Shown: positions 42,641 to 51,431 of the stretch, one piece after another | How positions within the stretch are numbered: the first letter of the stretch is position 1 | How the letters are laid out: every line of letters starts with the position of its first letter | Source of the DNA: JACRAV01 sp964571235 | Lineage (GTDB): Bacteria > Zixibacteria > MSB-5A5 > GN15 > FEB-12 | DNA: 64,000 nucleotides | Assembly: GCA_964571235.1 (NCBI GenBank) | Contig: CAZNAI010000010.1 | Span: 251,347 to 315,346 of the forward strand | Direction: 5' to 3' | Notes under the pieces: model-generated | Databases searched by the model: none | What the model saw: the letters and a program-made list of their open reading frames with translations, nothing else | What the model was told of the DNA's origin: nothing | Translations under genes and position numbers: made by a program

Positions 42641-44738
42641 GTGTGCCCTCCTTTTTCGCCTCGCCGCATTCCAGCCGGCATTCACTGCCGCGCCGGATCG
42701 GCTCGCCGGGAGCCACCGACTGTGAAATGACCAATCCGCTCCCGGTTACCGTACACTTTATACCCGCACGGAGCAGAAACGCCGCGGCTTGTTTCAGCGA
42801 CAATCCGCTCAGATCAGGCATTACTGCACGACCATGCGTGGGTCTCGCCATTGCCAGCACGATTTCTGTTTGTCCACTGTCGGTTTTCAAACGCGGCCGA
42901 TCTGGCGGGGGGAACTGCCAGGCTACCGTCCCCTCTGCGGCGGACGCGCGCAGTTCCATTCCCCGCCGAGCGGCGACTCGTCGCGCGGCGTCGACCGCCG
43001 AACCGAGCAGGTCCGGCGTGTTGTCTGTCTTAATTTTTACCGCCGCTAATTCGCGATTGGGAGCCACGAACATATCGGGGTTGAGCACCATGAATCGTTC
43101 GGCGATCCGCCGGAAGGTCGGCCCAGATGTCAAACCGCCGTATGTAACCGGGTGACATTCCTGCAGTACCACCACTCCGGAAATGGCCGGGTGTTCGCTG
43201 GGGAAAAACCCGCCGAATGAGGCCATGAATTTGTGCTGGAAATACGTCTTGTGTTCAAGATCCGGTATCTGGGCGGTTCCAGTTTTGCCGGCAATCGCCA
43301 CGAGCTTTGATGAGACCGAGTCGTGCGCGGTTCCGTTTTCAACGACTCCACGCAGGAACGCCCGCAAAGAGTCTGAAATCGACGACTGAAATGCCCGACC
43401 GATAACCGTGCGAGCCTTTCCCCCTCGCACATACCCGTCGCCATCGACTATGCCGTAAAGGAGTCGTGGCTTGAGCAGTTCGCCACCGTTGGCGACAGCC
43501 GTAAATGCCGCCGCTAATTGAAGCGGCGTCACCGCCACACCGTGGCCCATCGCTAACGCGGCGGTAGTGTACTCCGACCACTTGTACGGCTTTGCGATTC
43601 GTCCCGACGCCTCCCCCGGCAGTCCACAGCCAAGCTTCTTGCCGAAGCCGAAGCGCTTGTAGGCATCAAACAGCTCATCGCTATTGACCCGCCACGCCCA
43701 CTTGGCAATGCCCACATTGCTGGACAGCTCAACTATTTGCCGGAAATTGATAAGGCCGTGCTTTTTGTCATCATGGAGAATATGCCGCCCCATCTTCCAC
43801 TGACCCATCCCGCAATCGACCAGTTCATCGTAGTTCACGACGCCGGCGTCAAGGCAGGCGGCGGCAGTAAATGCTTTGAATACTGATCCCGGTTCGAACT
43901 GATCGGAGATCGCTCTGGGCTTGGAGGGTCTATCGGGATTGTCTTCCAGCGGATCAAAGTGAGCCAGCGCCAGAATGTCCCCGGTGCGGCAGTCCATAAA
44001 CGCCGCCATACCCGACTTTGCGCCGTACTCGGAGGTCGCATTCCTGAGTTCCTCTTCGACAATTTCCTGAAGGCGCCAGTCGATAGTCAACACCAGCGAC
44101 TTCCCTGGAGTCGGTTTGACCAGCGCTTCTTCTTTGACCGGATAGGTGTTTGCAAGTCCATCGCGCTGGATATCCGCCCAGCCGGGTGTGCCGGTCAACA
44201 CCGAATCATGCACGAGTTCAAATCCCGACTGCCCTTTGTTGTCAATATCAGTGTAGCCGAGAACCTGCTTGCCCACTTGTCCAAAGGGATATTCACGGCG
44301 GCTTTCCTGCCGAAGATGCAGTCCATGCGGCGCGGTGGCGGTGATACGCGCGGCGGTTGTATCATCCAGCATACGCTTGATCCAGCGGAACTTTTTCACG
44401 CCGAGTTTATATTGGCTGATCGCCCCCCCCGGCGATAAATTCAGCATCTTGTCCAGATAGGCACCGGCTTCGTCCAGTTCAGTGGCGTCGAGCGGCAGAG
44501 CATACAGCGATGAGGCCGCGACATCTTTGGCGATTAACCGACCTGTCCGATCGTAAATGCTCCCGCGCTCAGCAGGGACAGGCAAACGGCCGCTGGTTTG
44601 CCGCTCCACAATTGCCGAATAACTTTCGTGCTTACCAATCTGAAGCTCGAAAAGACGCGCGACCACAACCAGGAAAAACAACACGACTGACAGAGACAAA
44701 ATCCCCAGCCGAATCTTTTCCTGCTTGGTGCGGGTCAC
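42627..44738 (-). CDS. ftsI: Division transpeptidase FtsI/PBP2x-type with two PASTA domains
   Basis: 703 aa. Cross-links septal peptidoglycan. One N-terminal membrane anchor (~10-27), a dimerisation/pedestal domain, then the transpeptidase: Ser285 in EPGSVFK, SSN (339-341), KTGT (485-488). Residues ~574-630 and ~638-691 are PASTA domains (second: VMPDLSGLSLKQAAAFLLRA). Gram-negative model FtsI lacks PASTA; this form resembles SpoVD/PBP2x. Coupled to the ftsL-like gene by ATGA. Confidence 0.96.
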   Translation of the reverse strand: MTRTKQEKIRLGILSLSVVLFFLVVVARLFELQIGKHESYSAIVERQTSGRLPVPAERGSIYDRTGRLIAKDVAASSLYALPLDATELDEAGAYLDKMLNLSPGGAISQYKLGVKKFRWIKRMLDDTTAARITATAPHGLHLRQESRREYPFGQVGKQVLGYTDIDNKGQSGFELVHDSVLTGTPGWADIQRDGLANTYPVKEEALVKPTPGKSLVLTIDWRLQEIVEEELRNATSEYGAKSGMAAFMDCRTGDILALAHFDPLEDNPDRPSKPRAISDQFEPGSVFKAFTAAACLDAGVVNYDELVDCGMGQWKMGRHILHDDKKHGLINFRQIVELSSNVGIAKWAWRVNSDELFDAYKRFGFGKKLGCGLPGEASGRIAKPYKWSEYTTAALAMGHGVAVTPLQLAAAFTAVANGGELLKPRLLYGIVDGDGYVRGGKARTVIGRAFQSSISDSLRAFLRGVVENGTAHDSVSSKLVAIAGKTGTAQIPDLEHKTYFQHKFMASFGGFFPSEHPAISGVVVLQECHPVTYGGLTSGPTFRRIAERFMVLNPDMFVAPNRELAAVKIKTDNTPDLLGSAVDAARRVAARRGMELRASAAEGTVAWQFPPPDRPRLKTDSGQTEIVLAMARPTHGRAVMPDLSGLSLKQAAAFLLRAGIKCTVTGSGLVISQSVAPGEPIRRGSECRLECGEAKKEGTPDAG

Positions 44739-45235
44739 TCGCTCCCGGCTCCTCTCCCCGACGAATCGAACTTGATGGAGTCAGTTGTTTCTGCCTCAGC
44801 CGTTGTTTGTGACAACACCGGCATATGATCTCCGGCGCGCCGGAAGGCGGACTTCAGCTCAGCATACTGATCGAGTTGTTGCGGTCGATCCGGTTTCTTT
44901 TCAGTGCGCACCGTAAACAGCCGGTCGGTTGGGACCATCAAAAGCCCCAGAGAGTCAACCGCAAACGGTTCTATTCGTGCCGCCATCGATAGCGCCGAAA
45001 TCTCTGAATTCACTTTCTTAGCCTGGTCGACCAGATCCTTATGCTCGACCTGAAGTCTGTTCACTTCCATAGCCAGTTGACGAACAGTCACTCGTTGCCA
45101 GATATGGGCGCACGCAAGCGCCAGCAAGAGCGCACCGATTCCAATCGCCGCCGCATACCGGTGTGATTTGAGCCGACGCAGACTGAAACGTCGCATCTCA
45201 ACCGTTTCCTTGAACGCCCGTACCGATTGGTTCAC
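44735..45235 (-). CDS. ftsL: FtsL-like division protein
   Basis: 166 aa. A basic cytoplasmic N-terminus, one membrane span (~31-47, IGIGALLLALACAHIW) and a periplasmic coiled coil (RQLAMEVNRLQVEHKDLVDQ, AKKVNSEISAL), followed by a ~65-residue tail. Assigned by topology and by position between rsmH and ftsI. The tail is longer than usual. GTG start overlapping the rsmH stop (GTGA). Confidence 0.82.
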   Translation of the reverse strand: MNQSVRAFKETVEMRRFSLRRLKSHRYAAAIGIGALLLALACAHIWQRVTVRQLAMEVNRLQVEHKDLVDQAKKVNSEISALSMAARIEPFAVDSLGLLMVPTDRLFTVRTEKKPDRPQQLDQYAELKSAFRRAGDHMPVLSQTTAEAETTDSIKFDSSGRGAGSE

Positions 45236-46185
45236 ACAGCCACCTTTTCAGCTACCCGAAGTTTGGCCGAACGCGCACGCGGATTGGCGTTTATTTCGGC
45301 GTCAGCGGGAATGACCGGTTTGCGGGTGATTGCCTTTAGTGATGGGCGCCGCCCGCAGGTGCAGACCGGCAGATTGCGTTTGCAATTGCAGTTCTCAGAC
45401 GATTCTTCCCGGAAGTAATACTTGACGATCCGGTCTTCGAGTGAATGATATGAAATCACTGCGATCCGTCCGCCCGGAGAAAGCAGTTTAGTTGCCATCG
45501 GAAGGACACGCTCTACCCGTTCGAGTTCCTGATTGACAGCAATTCGGAGCGCCTGAAAAATTCGTGCGTTTGATTTCGTGCGGTATTGAGGCGACACCAC
45601 GCCCGCGATGATTGCGGCAAGCTGATGAGTTGTCTCGATCATGGCGGTTCGTCGCTCCGTGACTATTCGCCGGGCGATCCGGCGGGCATCCTTTTCTTCA
45701 CCGAACTTCCAGAAGATCTCTGTCAGTTCCTGCTCGGTTCTCGTATTCACCAAATCGGCGGCGGTATCACCGCCGGCCTGATCAAATCGCATGTCCAGCG
45801 GTCCGTCGACACGAAACGAAAAGCCGCGAGCCGGGTCGTCGACCTGGTCTGATGAAAGTCCCAGATCGAGCAAAATTCCCGCGCACGCTGTTATTCCTTC
45901 GCGTATAGCGACACGCTCAAGCGCGTCGAACGAACTGCAGATTATTCTTACTTTCTGAGGGATCCCCGAGAGCGCTTTCTCAAGTCGGGCGACCGCCTGT
46001 GGATCGCGGTCCAGACCGCAGAGCCGGGCGTTGGGGCCGAGCACTGAGGCCAGCGCACGAAGATGACCTCCTCCACCCGCTGTCAAATCGAGATACACGC
46101 CTTCGGGATCGGTTACCAACAATCGAACGACTTCATCAACCAGCACCGGCTGATGACCAGAAGGACTACTCGCCCGCTGGTGCAT
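45232..46185 (-). CDS. rsmH: 16S rRNA (cytosine-1402-N4)-methyltransferase
   Basis: ~317 aa. HQPVLVDEVVRLL opens the conserved part; the SAM loop is YLDLTAGGGGHLRAL; ILLDLGLSSDQVDDPARGFS and ISYHSLEDRIVKYYF are family signatures. Four Cys near the end (CNCKRNLPVCTC) follow. Start taken at ATG 46185, overlapping mraZ by 20 bp; ATG 46212 is possible. Confidence 0.97.
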   Translation of the reverse strand: MHQRASSPSGHQPVLVDEVVRLLVTDPEGVYLDLTAGGGGHLRALASVLGPNARLCGLDRDPQAVARLEKALSGIPQKVRIICSSFDALERVAIREGITACAGILLDLGLSSDQVDDPARGFSFRVDGPLDMRFDQAGGDTAADLVNTRTEQELTEIFWKFGEEKDARRIARRIVTERRTAMIETTHQLAAIIAGVVSPQYRTKSNARIFQALRIAVNQELERVERVLPMATKLLSPGGRIAVISYHSLEDRIVKYYFREESSENCNCKRNLPVCTCGRRPSLKAITRKPVIPADAEINANPRARSAKLRVAEKVAV

Positions 46186-46639
46186 TTCCGGTGAAGAGCC
46201 GTTCCGCGACATCCTCGTAGCTACCGCCGAATTGTTCGAGGTAATACGCAAACCGTTCCGGATTCCAAATCTCGACCCATCGATTTACCCCGATGATAAG
46301 CAGGTCTTTTTTCAGACCCGCTTCACTCAACAGGTGGGTCGGGATTAGGATGCGCCCCGCCTTATCAGGCGCGAGCGGTGTCGCCGAGGAGTAAAATCGC
46401 CGACTGAAAAACCGAAAATCCCGCTGGGTGAAATTGAGCGACGCAAAACGCTTCTGGATCTCTTCCCACTCCGGTTCCGGATAAAGCGACAGACAACCCT
46501 CAAGCCCCTTGGTCAGATAAATCTCACCATCGAGCATTGCCGAGCCATCCTCGCTCTTCACAGCACGGAGTTTGGCAGGCAGAGCCAGACGCCCTTTATC
46601 ATCAAGCGTTGTCTCGAATTGCCCGTAAAACCCAGTCAC
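46166..46639 (-). CDS. mraZ: Transcriptional regulator MraZ
   Basis: 157 aa from GTG 46639 (TGFYGQFETTLDDKGRLALP). AbrB-like double-repeat DNA-binding protein: first DxKGR motif DDKGRLALPAKLR, second DKAGRILIPTHLL. It represses its own operon in other bacteria. The frame is open back to TTG 46666 and GTG 46651, but those codons lie inside the TGGG operator boxes, and 46639 matches the usual MraZ N-terminus. First gene of the dcw cluster. Confidence 0.93.
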   Translation of the reverse strand: MTGFYGQFETTLDDKGRLALPAKLRAVKSEDGSAMLDGEIYLTKGLEGCLSLYPEPEWEEIQKRFASLNFTQRDFRFFSRRFYSSATPLAPDKAGRILIPTHLLSEAGLKKDLLIIGVNRWVEIWNPERFAYYLEQFGGSYEDVAERLFTGNAPAGE

Positions 46640-46645
46640 GCGTTT

Positions 46646-46670
46646 TGCCACTTTCTCCCACTTCAACCCA
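46646..46670 (-). promoter_or_regulatory. MraZ operator: three TGGG-type boxes at 10-bp spacing
   Basis: On the minus strand TGGGT (46666-46670), TGGGA (46656-46660) and TGGCA (46646-46650), each separated by 5 nt. This is the TGGG-N6 repeat pattern known for MraZ binding, between the promoter and the mraZ start. Confidence 0.8.
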
Positions 46671-46681
46671 TTTTTTCACAC

Positions 46682-46709
46682 AAAGTAGGCGCTTTTGACC
46701 CCGAGTCAA
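46682..46709 (-). promoter_or_regulatory. Promoter of the dcw cluster (Pmra)
   Basis: On the minus strand TTGACT (46704-46709), 16-nt spacer, TACTTT (46682-46687). Predicted start ~46675, a few bases before the first MraZ box. Confidence 0.65.
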
Positions 46710-47057
46710 GTGGATTTTGTCATCCGATTGAAAAAAAAATGACGGCTAATCGACTGTTTTCCAACGGGTAACAGGGGATACTTTTTCGAGAATCGATACC
46801 GCCAACTGCCACTTTGGGTAACGCAGACTCTGTTTTTTGTTGACAGCCGGGTAAGCACAGAAATCCGACCGAGAGACTGTCGGCGACTCCCGATCAATTT
46901 CAGCCGACCCTCGAATCGTCAGCCGACCTGCCGCCGAGGTCCCTCCCGTAAGTCCCTGAGGATCATGGCTATGACGCAACCCCTGATCGAAAACACAGAT
47001 CCATCAAGTAAGGCACTCCGCTTGCCATTAAAGGAGTGGTATTCAAGGTGAAACGAA
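46710..47057. other. Gene-free divergent region between mraZ and the C25 peptidase
   Basis: ~350 bp. It contains an A9 run near 46730-46740 and a CAGCCGACC direct repeat (46901-46909, 46920-46928). TTGACA occurs near 46840 but lacks a good -10. The reading frames here overlap one another on the minus strand and look non-coding. Confidence 0.45.
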
Positions 47058-49322
47058 ATGAACAAGCTCGCCACAAAAGCCAACTTATTGTCCTGCATTG
47101 CCTTATGCGTCTTCGCGAGTGGTACGACTGCGAACGGAGCAACTATCCGTTTCATAGCCCCGGATTTCTCACCAAAGAGCTCAACCGCCAGATCCAATTC
47201 GTCAATCGTGCAGTCTTTCCTGATTCCCTTGGAAGGGAGAGACAGTGCGTCGAGACTGAGATTTGCCATTTTCGGAGACAACGTAATCGGACAAACTGAT
47301 CAATCCGGCGACCCGGCAAAAGCTACCTCTGACGATACTGCTCAGTATTCGCGAGTGCGGCCGTACCTGAACATGAACGCTCAACCGATCGTGGTCGCCG
47401 GTGAAGTGGTCATCGAGAATTCGCGATTCGCAGAAATTATCGCGACTCCGGAGTGGACGGATTCGATCGGGCAGATTCACCAGATTGATAGCGTCGCCGT
47501 TTTGCTGGGAGACAGGCCGATTGCGCAGGTTGATCTTTTGAACCGTACAGAAGTACTTACAGCAGAATCGCGACAGGTTCAATCGTCCGCCGCTGGCGGC
47601 TCCGAGTTTGTCATTATCGCCAACGAACATCTTTCGACAGCCTTCGAAACATTGCGCCAGTATCGCAATTCGCGCGGTGTACCGACGTCAGTCGTGAAGA
47701 TAGAAGAGATCATCGCAGGATTCTCCGGTCGCGACGACGCCGAGCGACTTCGCAACTATCTCAAGACATTTTATGCAAGTGGCGGACGGTATGTCCTGCT
47801 TGGTGGCGACGCTCAAGTCTTGCCTGTTCGCTATGCCTATCCCTACCCCACCGATAGTGCCGTCGATCACCGCGAACAACTTCTGTGCGATCTGTACTTT
47901 GCCGATCTGACCGGCGAATGGGATGTCGACTCTGACAATATCTGGGGAGAGCGATACGAAGATCTCCCGGACGCAACTCCGGAATTATTGGTCGGGCGTT
48001 TGCCGATAAGTTCGCCCGAGGAAGTTGCCGCTTACACCAACAAACTGATTCGCTACGAAACCAATCCCGGCAGTGGCGACCCGTCGTATCTCACGAGAAC
48101 TCTTTTCTATTCGGCTGATCAAATGCGCGACTACGGTCCCGGTGGTCAGCACCGCACAATTGCACAGGTCTTTCCCTCGCCATTCCAGGTAGATACCAGC
48201 ATTGGCGTCGAAACTCCGTCCGGCAATGATCCCAATCCCACCAATCTTGGCCCGCTCCAAATGCCCTCGGCGACGAGAACCGGCTATGGCATAGTGAATG
48301 TCATCGCCCACGGCCGCTTCGACGGTTTTGTCTTCAAGAGTTCCGGGTATAACGAATTTCCTAAGCAATACATCCTGACCGGCGGGTACAGTGAAGTCCA
48401 ATGTGCGTTCGATAGCCTTGGCAACGACGCCCTTCCTTCGTTTTACTACTCCCTCGCCTGCGACAACGCCGGCTGGGATCTGGACCGCCCGCCCTTTTCC
48501 ACCGAAGGCACCAATATGGGGCGTGAGCTGATCGGTTCTTCAAGTGGCGCAGTGGCGATGATTGGTAACACCCGCTGGGGATGGATCGGTTCGAGCTTTC
48601 TATTGCACAAAGCATTTTTCGATTCGCTCTTTGCCCATCCCGATCAACCGGCGATTTTGGCCATGTATCGCGCCCAGCAGACCTACTGGTACTATCGCGA
48701 TCTGGTTTACGGTCAGGTCTTTCTCGGCGATCCGCTCACAAAAATTTACACCTCTCTTCCACGCTTGCTGACGGTAAACGCCACCGCCGAGGGTGGCGCT
48801 TTCACTGCGACCGTAACGTCTCCCACCGGGCCGGAGAGTGGTGTTGAAATCATTCTCTCAGACAGCAACGGAGTTATCGAGACTCAATTGTCGTCAAGCG
48901 ACGGCTCGGTCACGTTCGATTCCGATCTAAGTCTCGGGCAAACCTACAGTGTCACTGCCGCCGGCGAGAATACTACCGTCGGTATCGCCACGCTTACGCC
49001 GTCTATTGTACTTGGTGTCGACGATGACGAATACTCGGTGCCGTCTCAGTATGCGCTTAATCAGAATTATCCCAATCCGTTCAATCCGTCGACCGAAATC
49101 TCTTTTGATCTTCCGAAATCCGCCCATGTAACTCTGGTGATTTTCAACATGTTGGGTCAGGAAGTCGCGCACCTGATTGAGAAGAGCTTGGTAGCCGGAT
49201 CACATCGCGTGACATGGCACGGCTACGACGAACATGGGTCGTCATGCGCGAGCGGAGTCTATCTGTACCGACTCACCGCCGACAATTTCAGCGCGACACG
49301 GAAGTTGGTGCTTGTACGGTAG
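47058..49322 (+). CDS. Gingipain-family (C25) cysteine peptidase with T9SS C-terminal sorting domain
   Basis: 754 aa. Signal peptide at ~1-26. Caspase-like C25 fold from ~180 (SEFVIIANEHLSTAFETLRQ; GRYVLLGGDAQVLPVRYAYP), with likely catalytic His418 (VIAHGRFDGF) and Cys468 (YYSLACDNAGWD), then GAVAMIGNTRWGW. An Ig-like linker (~575-660) precedes a type A CTD (~669-754: NQNYPNPFNPSTEISFDLPK; ASGVYLYRL; KLVLVR). The family includes gingipains and the PorU sortase; length is nearer a cargo peptidase, but it neighbours a PorZ-like gene. AAGGTG precedes the ATG. Its last 35 bp overlap the convergent GT2 gene. Confidence 0.9.
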   Translation: MNKLATKANLLSCIALCVFASGTTANGATIRFIAPDFSPKSSTARSNSSIVQSFLIPLEGRDSASRLRFAIFGDNVIGQTDQSGDPAKATSDDTAQYSRVRPYLNMNAQPIVVAGEVVIENSRFAEIIATPEWTDSIGQIHQIDSVAVLLGDRPIAQVDLLNRTEVLTAESRQVQSSAAGGSEFVIIANEHLSTAFETLRQYRNSRGVPTSVVKIEEIIAGFSGRDDAERLRNYLKTFYASGGRYVLLGGDAQVLPVRYAYPYPTDSAVDHREQLLCDLYFADLTGEWDVDSDNIWGERYEDLPDATPELLVGRLPISSPEEVAAYTNKLIRYETNPGSGDPSYLTRTLFYSADQMRDYGPGGQHRTIAQVFPSPFQVDTSIGVETPSGNDPNPTNLGPLQMPSATRTGYGIVNVIAHGRFDGFVFKSSGYNEFPKQYILTGGYSEVQCAFDSLGNDALPSFYYSLACDNAGWDLDRPPFSTEGTNMGRELIGSSSGAVAMIGNTRWGWIGSSFLLHKAFFDSLFAHPDQPAILAMYRAQQTYWYYRDLVYGQVFLGDPLTKIYTSLPRLLTVNATAEGGAFTATVTSPTGPESGVEIILSDSNGVIETQLSSSDGSVTFDSDLSLGQTYSVTAAGENTTVGIATLTPSIVLGVDDDEYSVPSQYALNQNYPNPFNPSTEISFDLPKSAHVTLVIFNMLGQEVAHLIEKSLVAGSHRVTWHGYDEHGSSCASGVYLYRLTADNFSATRKLVLVR

Positions 49323-50193
49323 GTTCTTTCGGTTTGAACGACGCCCACACCAGGCGCGGCAAGAGGCCGATCACTAAAAGCAACCCACAAAGCCATAAGA
49401 GCGGGTATTCGTACGGACGGGCATATTTTCGGAGGTACCGGTAAAGAGATTTGTGCGACTCGACAACCATTTTGGTCGGCTGTCGCCGTGTTGAACCACC
49501 GACAAAGTGCTCGATTACTGCGTCGGGACAATACCAAAGTGAATACCTGGCGTCTGACATCCGTCGGCAAAAATCGACATCATTGAAAAAGATCGGAAAC
49601 GATTCATCAAGCACGCCGATTTTCCCAATGACCGTTCTGGGTACCAGCATCGCCGCCCCCATCGGCTGTTCGACTTCCAATTCAGTTGTGTGATCGAACC
49701 AGGTCATTTTCCAGGCGCCAAACTCACGGCTCTTCGGAAACAAGCGATCAAGAAGCAATGCTTTGTAGATGACAAACCGATACTTCGGCAGTGCCCGCGC
49801 TGAGTATTGTAAGGCGCCGTCGAATCCGACAAATTTCGGCCCAACCATGCCAATCGAATCACTCGACTTGAGTTTATTCAAAAGTACGCGAAGGCATCCC
49901 GGTCGTACCCGAATATCCTGATTGAGAATCCAAAGGTACTTTCCCGTCGACGCTTCAATTCCGGAATTGACACCCCTTGCAAATCCGAGATTGGTCGGGT
50001 GCGCAACAATTTTTGCCTCGGACGCAACCCGCCGGACAATTTCAAGTGACCGATCAGTCGATCCGTTATCAACGACAATTATTTCGTACGAGTATCCGGC
50101 CAAATCGGCCTTGAGAGTTGCAAGGCACTCCGCGAGGAATTTCTCGCCGTGAAACGAGATTACAATGGCGGAGATTTCAGGTGATACGCTCAT
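49288..50193 (-). CDS. Family 2 glycosyltransferase (rhamnosyltransferase-like)
   Basis: 301 aa. GT-A fold: SAIVISFHGEKFLAECL, VDNGSTDRSLE, NLGFARGVNSGIEAS and LNQDIRV (in place of DXD), PMGAAMLVPR and FFNDVDFCRRM. A C-terminal hydrophobic segment (~268-287) may tether it to the membrane. Resembles O-antigen/rhamnan transferases. Last gene of the purM-to-GT2 operon; start overlaps the GT4 stop by 4 bp. Confidence 0.9.
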   Translation of the reverse strand: MSVSPEISAIVISFHGEKFLAECLATLKADLAGYSYEIIVVDNGSTDRSLEIVRRVASEAKIVAHPTNLGFARGVNSGIEASTGKYLWILNQDIRVRPGCLRVLLNKLKSSDSIGMVGPKFVGFDGALQYSARALPKYRFVIYKALLLDRLFPKSREFGAWKMTWFDHTTELEVEQPMGAAMLVPRTVIGKIGVLDESFPIFFNDVDFCRRMSDARYSLWYCPDAVIEHFVGGSTRRQPTKMVVESHKSLYRYLRKYARPYEYPLLWLCGLLLVIGLLPRLVWASFKPKEPTVQAPTSVSR

Positions 50194-51431
50194 ATGATCT
50201 GCCCAAAAAGTTCGGCAAACAACTCGGCCTGACGGCGCGATCCGTACGGTCTTGCATATTCCGGCCGGACTGTAATGCGGCTGTCTCCGGAGAAGACTCC
50301 CCCGGCCAGTTCACTCAGCTTCTTTGAGGCCAAGTCGATTTCTTGTTCCGAAAAGCACCAGCCATTGCCGGATTCTGTGATAATTTTTGCGATTTCACTT
50401 TTGGGGTCGGCGTTTGAAATAATCGGTCTTCCTGAAGCCAGAAGGTCATACACCCGCCCCGGCACAAACTGCAGTCCCTCAGGTTGCGACATCCCGAGAT
50501 ACACCGCATGGGTAGTGTTTAACGCCTCAATAGTCGCGCTTCGCGACAAATGGCCGTGCGATTTCAGTTGGCCCTTAATGCCGCGTTGACTAAGGTCGTT
50601 CATCATCTGATCATTGTCTGCTTGTCCAACCTGTATCAGTTCTGTCCGCTCAACGAGTTTCTGAACTTCCTGTTGTACATGAGCAAGTAATCGCACGAGC
50701 CATAGCCACGACTCCCGGTCGACACCGTGCCCGAGTATACCGAGGCGGAACTTTGCATTGTCGGGCGGCTCTTTCCACGCCTGTGCAAACGACTCGTTAA
50801 AAGCGTTGCGAATAACGATTCCATTCCCAACATAATCCGCGATGCTCTGGTTAACCGCCGTCACCCGCACGGCATTGCGACGGATATCATCAAGCAGATC
50901 ATTCCCGCGCTCTACAAGCGACGGCAATTGGTACGTCTGTTCGACTTTGGTCACCGACCAGTAATCGCGAAAATCAGCCACCCAGGGGATATCGAACTGA
51001 ACCGACAATTGCCGCGCCACCATGTGGCATGACACGGGCGGCGAACTGCTCATAATCACATCATAGTCATTAGATTTGAGAAGCTTTCGCCCTCTGCGAA
51101 TTGCCGGGCCGACCCAGCCTATTTTGGAATCGGGGAAAAAGCGCGACGAAGTGGCTCTGGCCCTTTCGATAGTTGCCGCTTTCACTTTGCGGACACCCAG
51201 CAAATAGAGAATGCGCTGGGGATCCAGCGACCCGCTCCGAAAAATACGTGCTCGGTCAAGCGTCTCGACCAGTTCCCATTCATATCCGCGATAGGCGACC
51301 GGCTTTACCGTGAGTATGTCGCACTCCCAACCTTTGTGCGGCAGTTCCTGAAAGAGATTGAGCGGTCGCCCTATTCCGCCCATCCCCAGCGGTGGGAAAT
51401 AGTAGCATACAAGCAACACCCGGCGGCTCAT
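50190..51431 (-). CDS. Family 4 glycosyltransferase
   Basis: 413 aa. GT-B fold: VLLVCYYFPPLGMGGIGRPL at the N-terminus with the acceptor loop, PWVADFRDYW, and donor-site region MSQPEGLQFVPGRVYDLLAS with GRPIIS. Likely adds a sugar to a cell-surface glycan. Overlaps both neighbours by 4 bp (ATGA), so tightly coupled. Confidence 0.88.
   Translation of the reverse strand: MSRRVLLVCYYFPPLGMGGIGRPLNLFQELPHKGWECDILTVKPVAYRGYEWELVETLDRARIFRSGSLDPQRILYLLGVRKVKAATIERARATSSRFFPDSKIGWVGPAIRRGRKLLKSNDYDVIMSSSPPVSCHMVARQLSVQFDIPWVADFRDYWSVTKVEQTYQLPSLVERGNDLLDDIRRNAVRVTAVNQSIADYVGNGIVIRNAFNESFAQAWKEPPDNAKFRLGILGHGVDRESWLWLVRLLAHVQQEVQKLVERTELIQVGQADNDQMMNDLSQRGIKGQLKSHGHLSRSATIEALNTTHAVYLGMSQPEGLQFVPGRVYDLLASGRPIISNADPKSEIAKIITESGNGWCFSEQEIDLASKKLSELAGGVFSGDSRITVRPEYARPYGSRRQAELFAELFGQII

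Noticed and set aside
46706..47281. Three minus-strand frames in the mraZ-C25 gap
   Set aside because: They overlap each other and run into the C25 coding region; no plausible protein.
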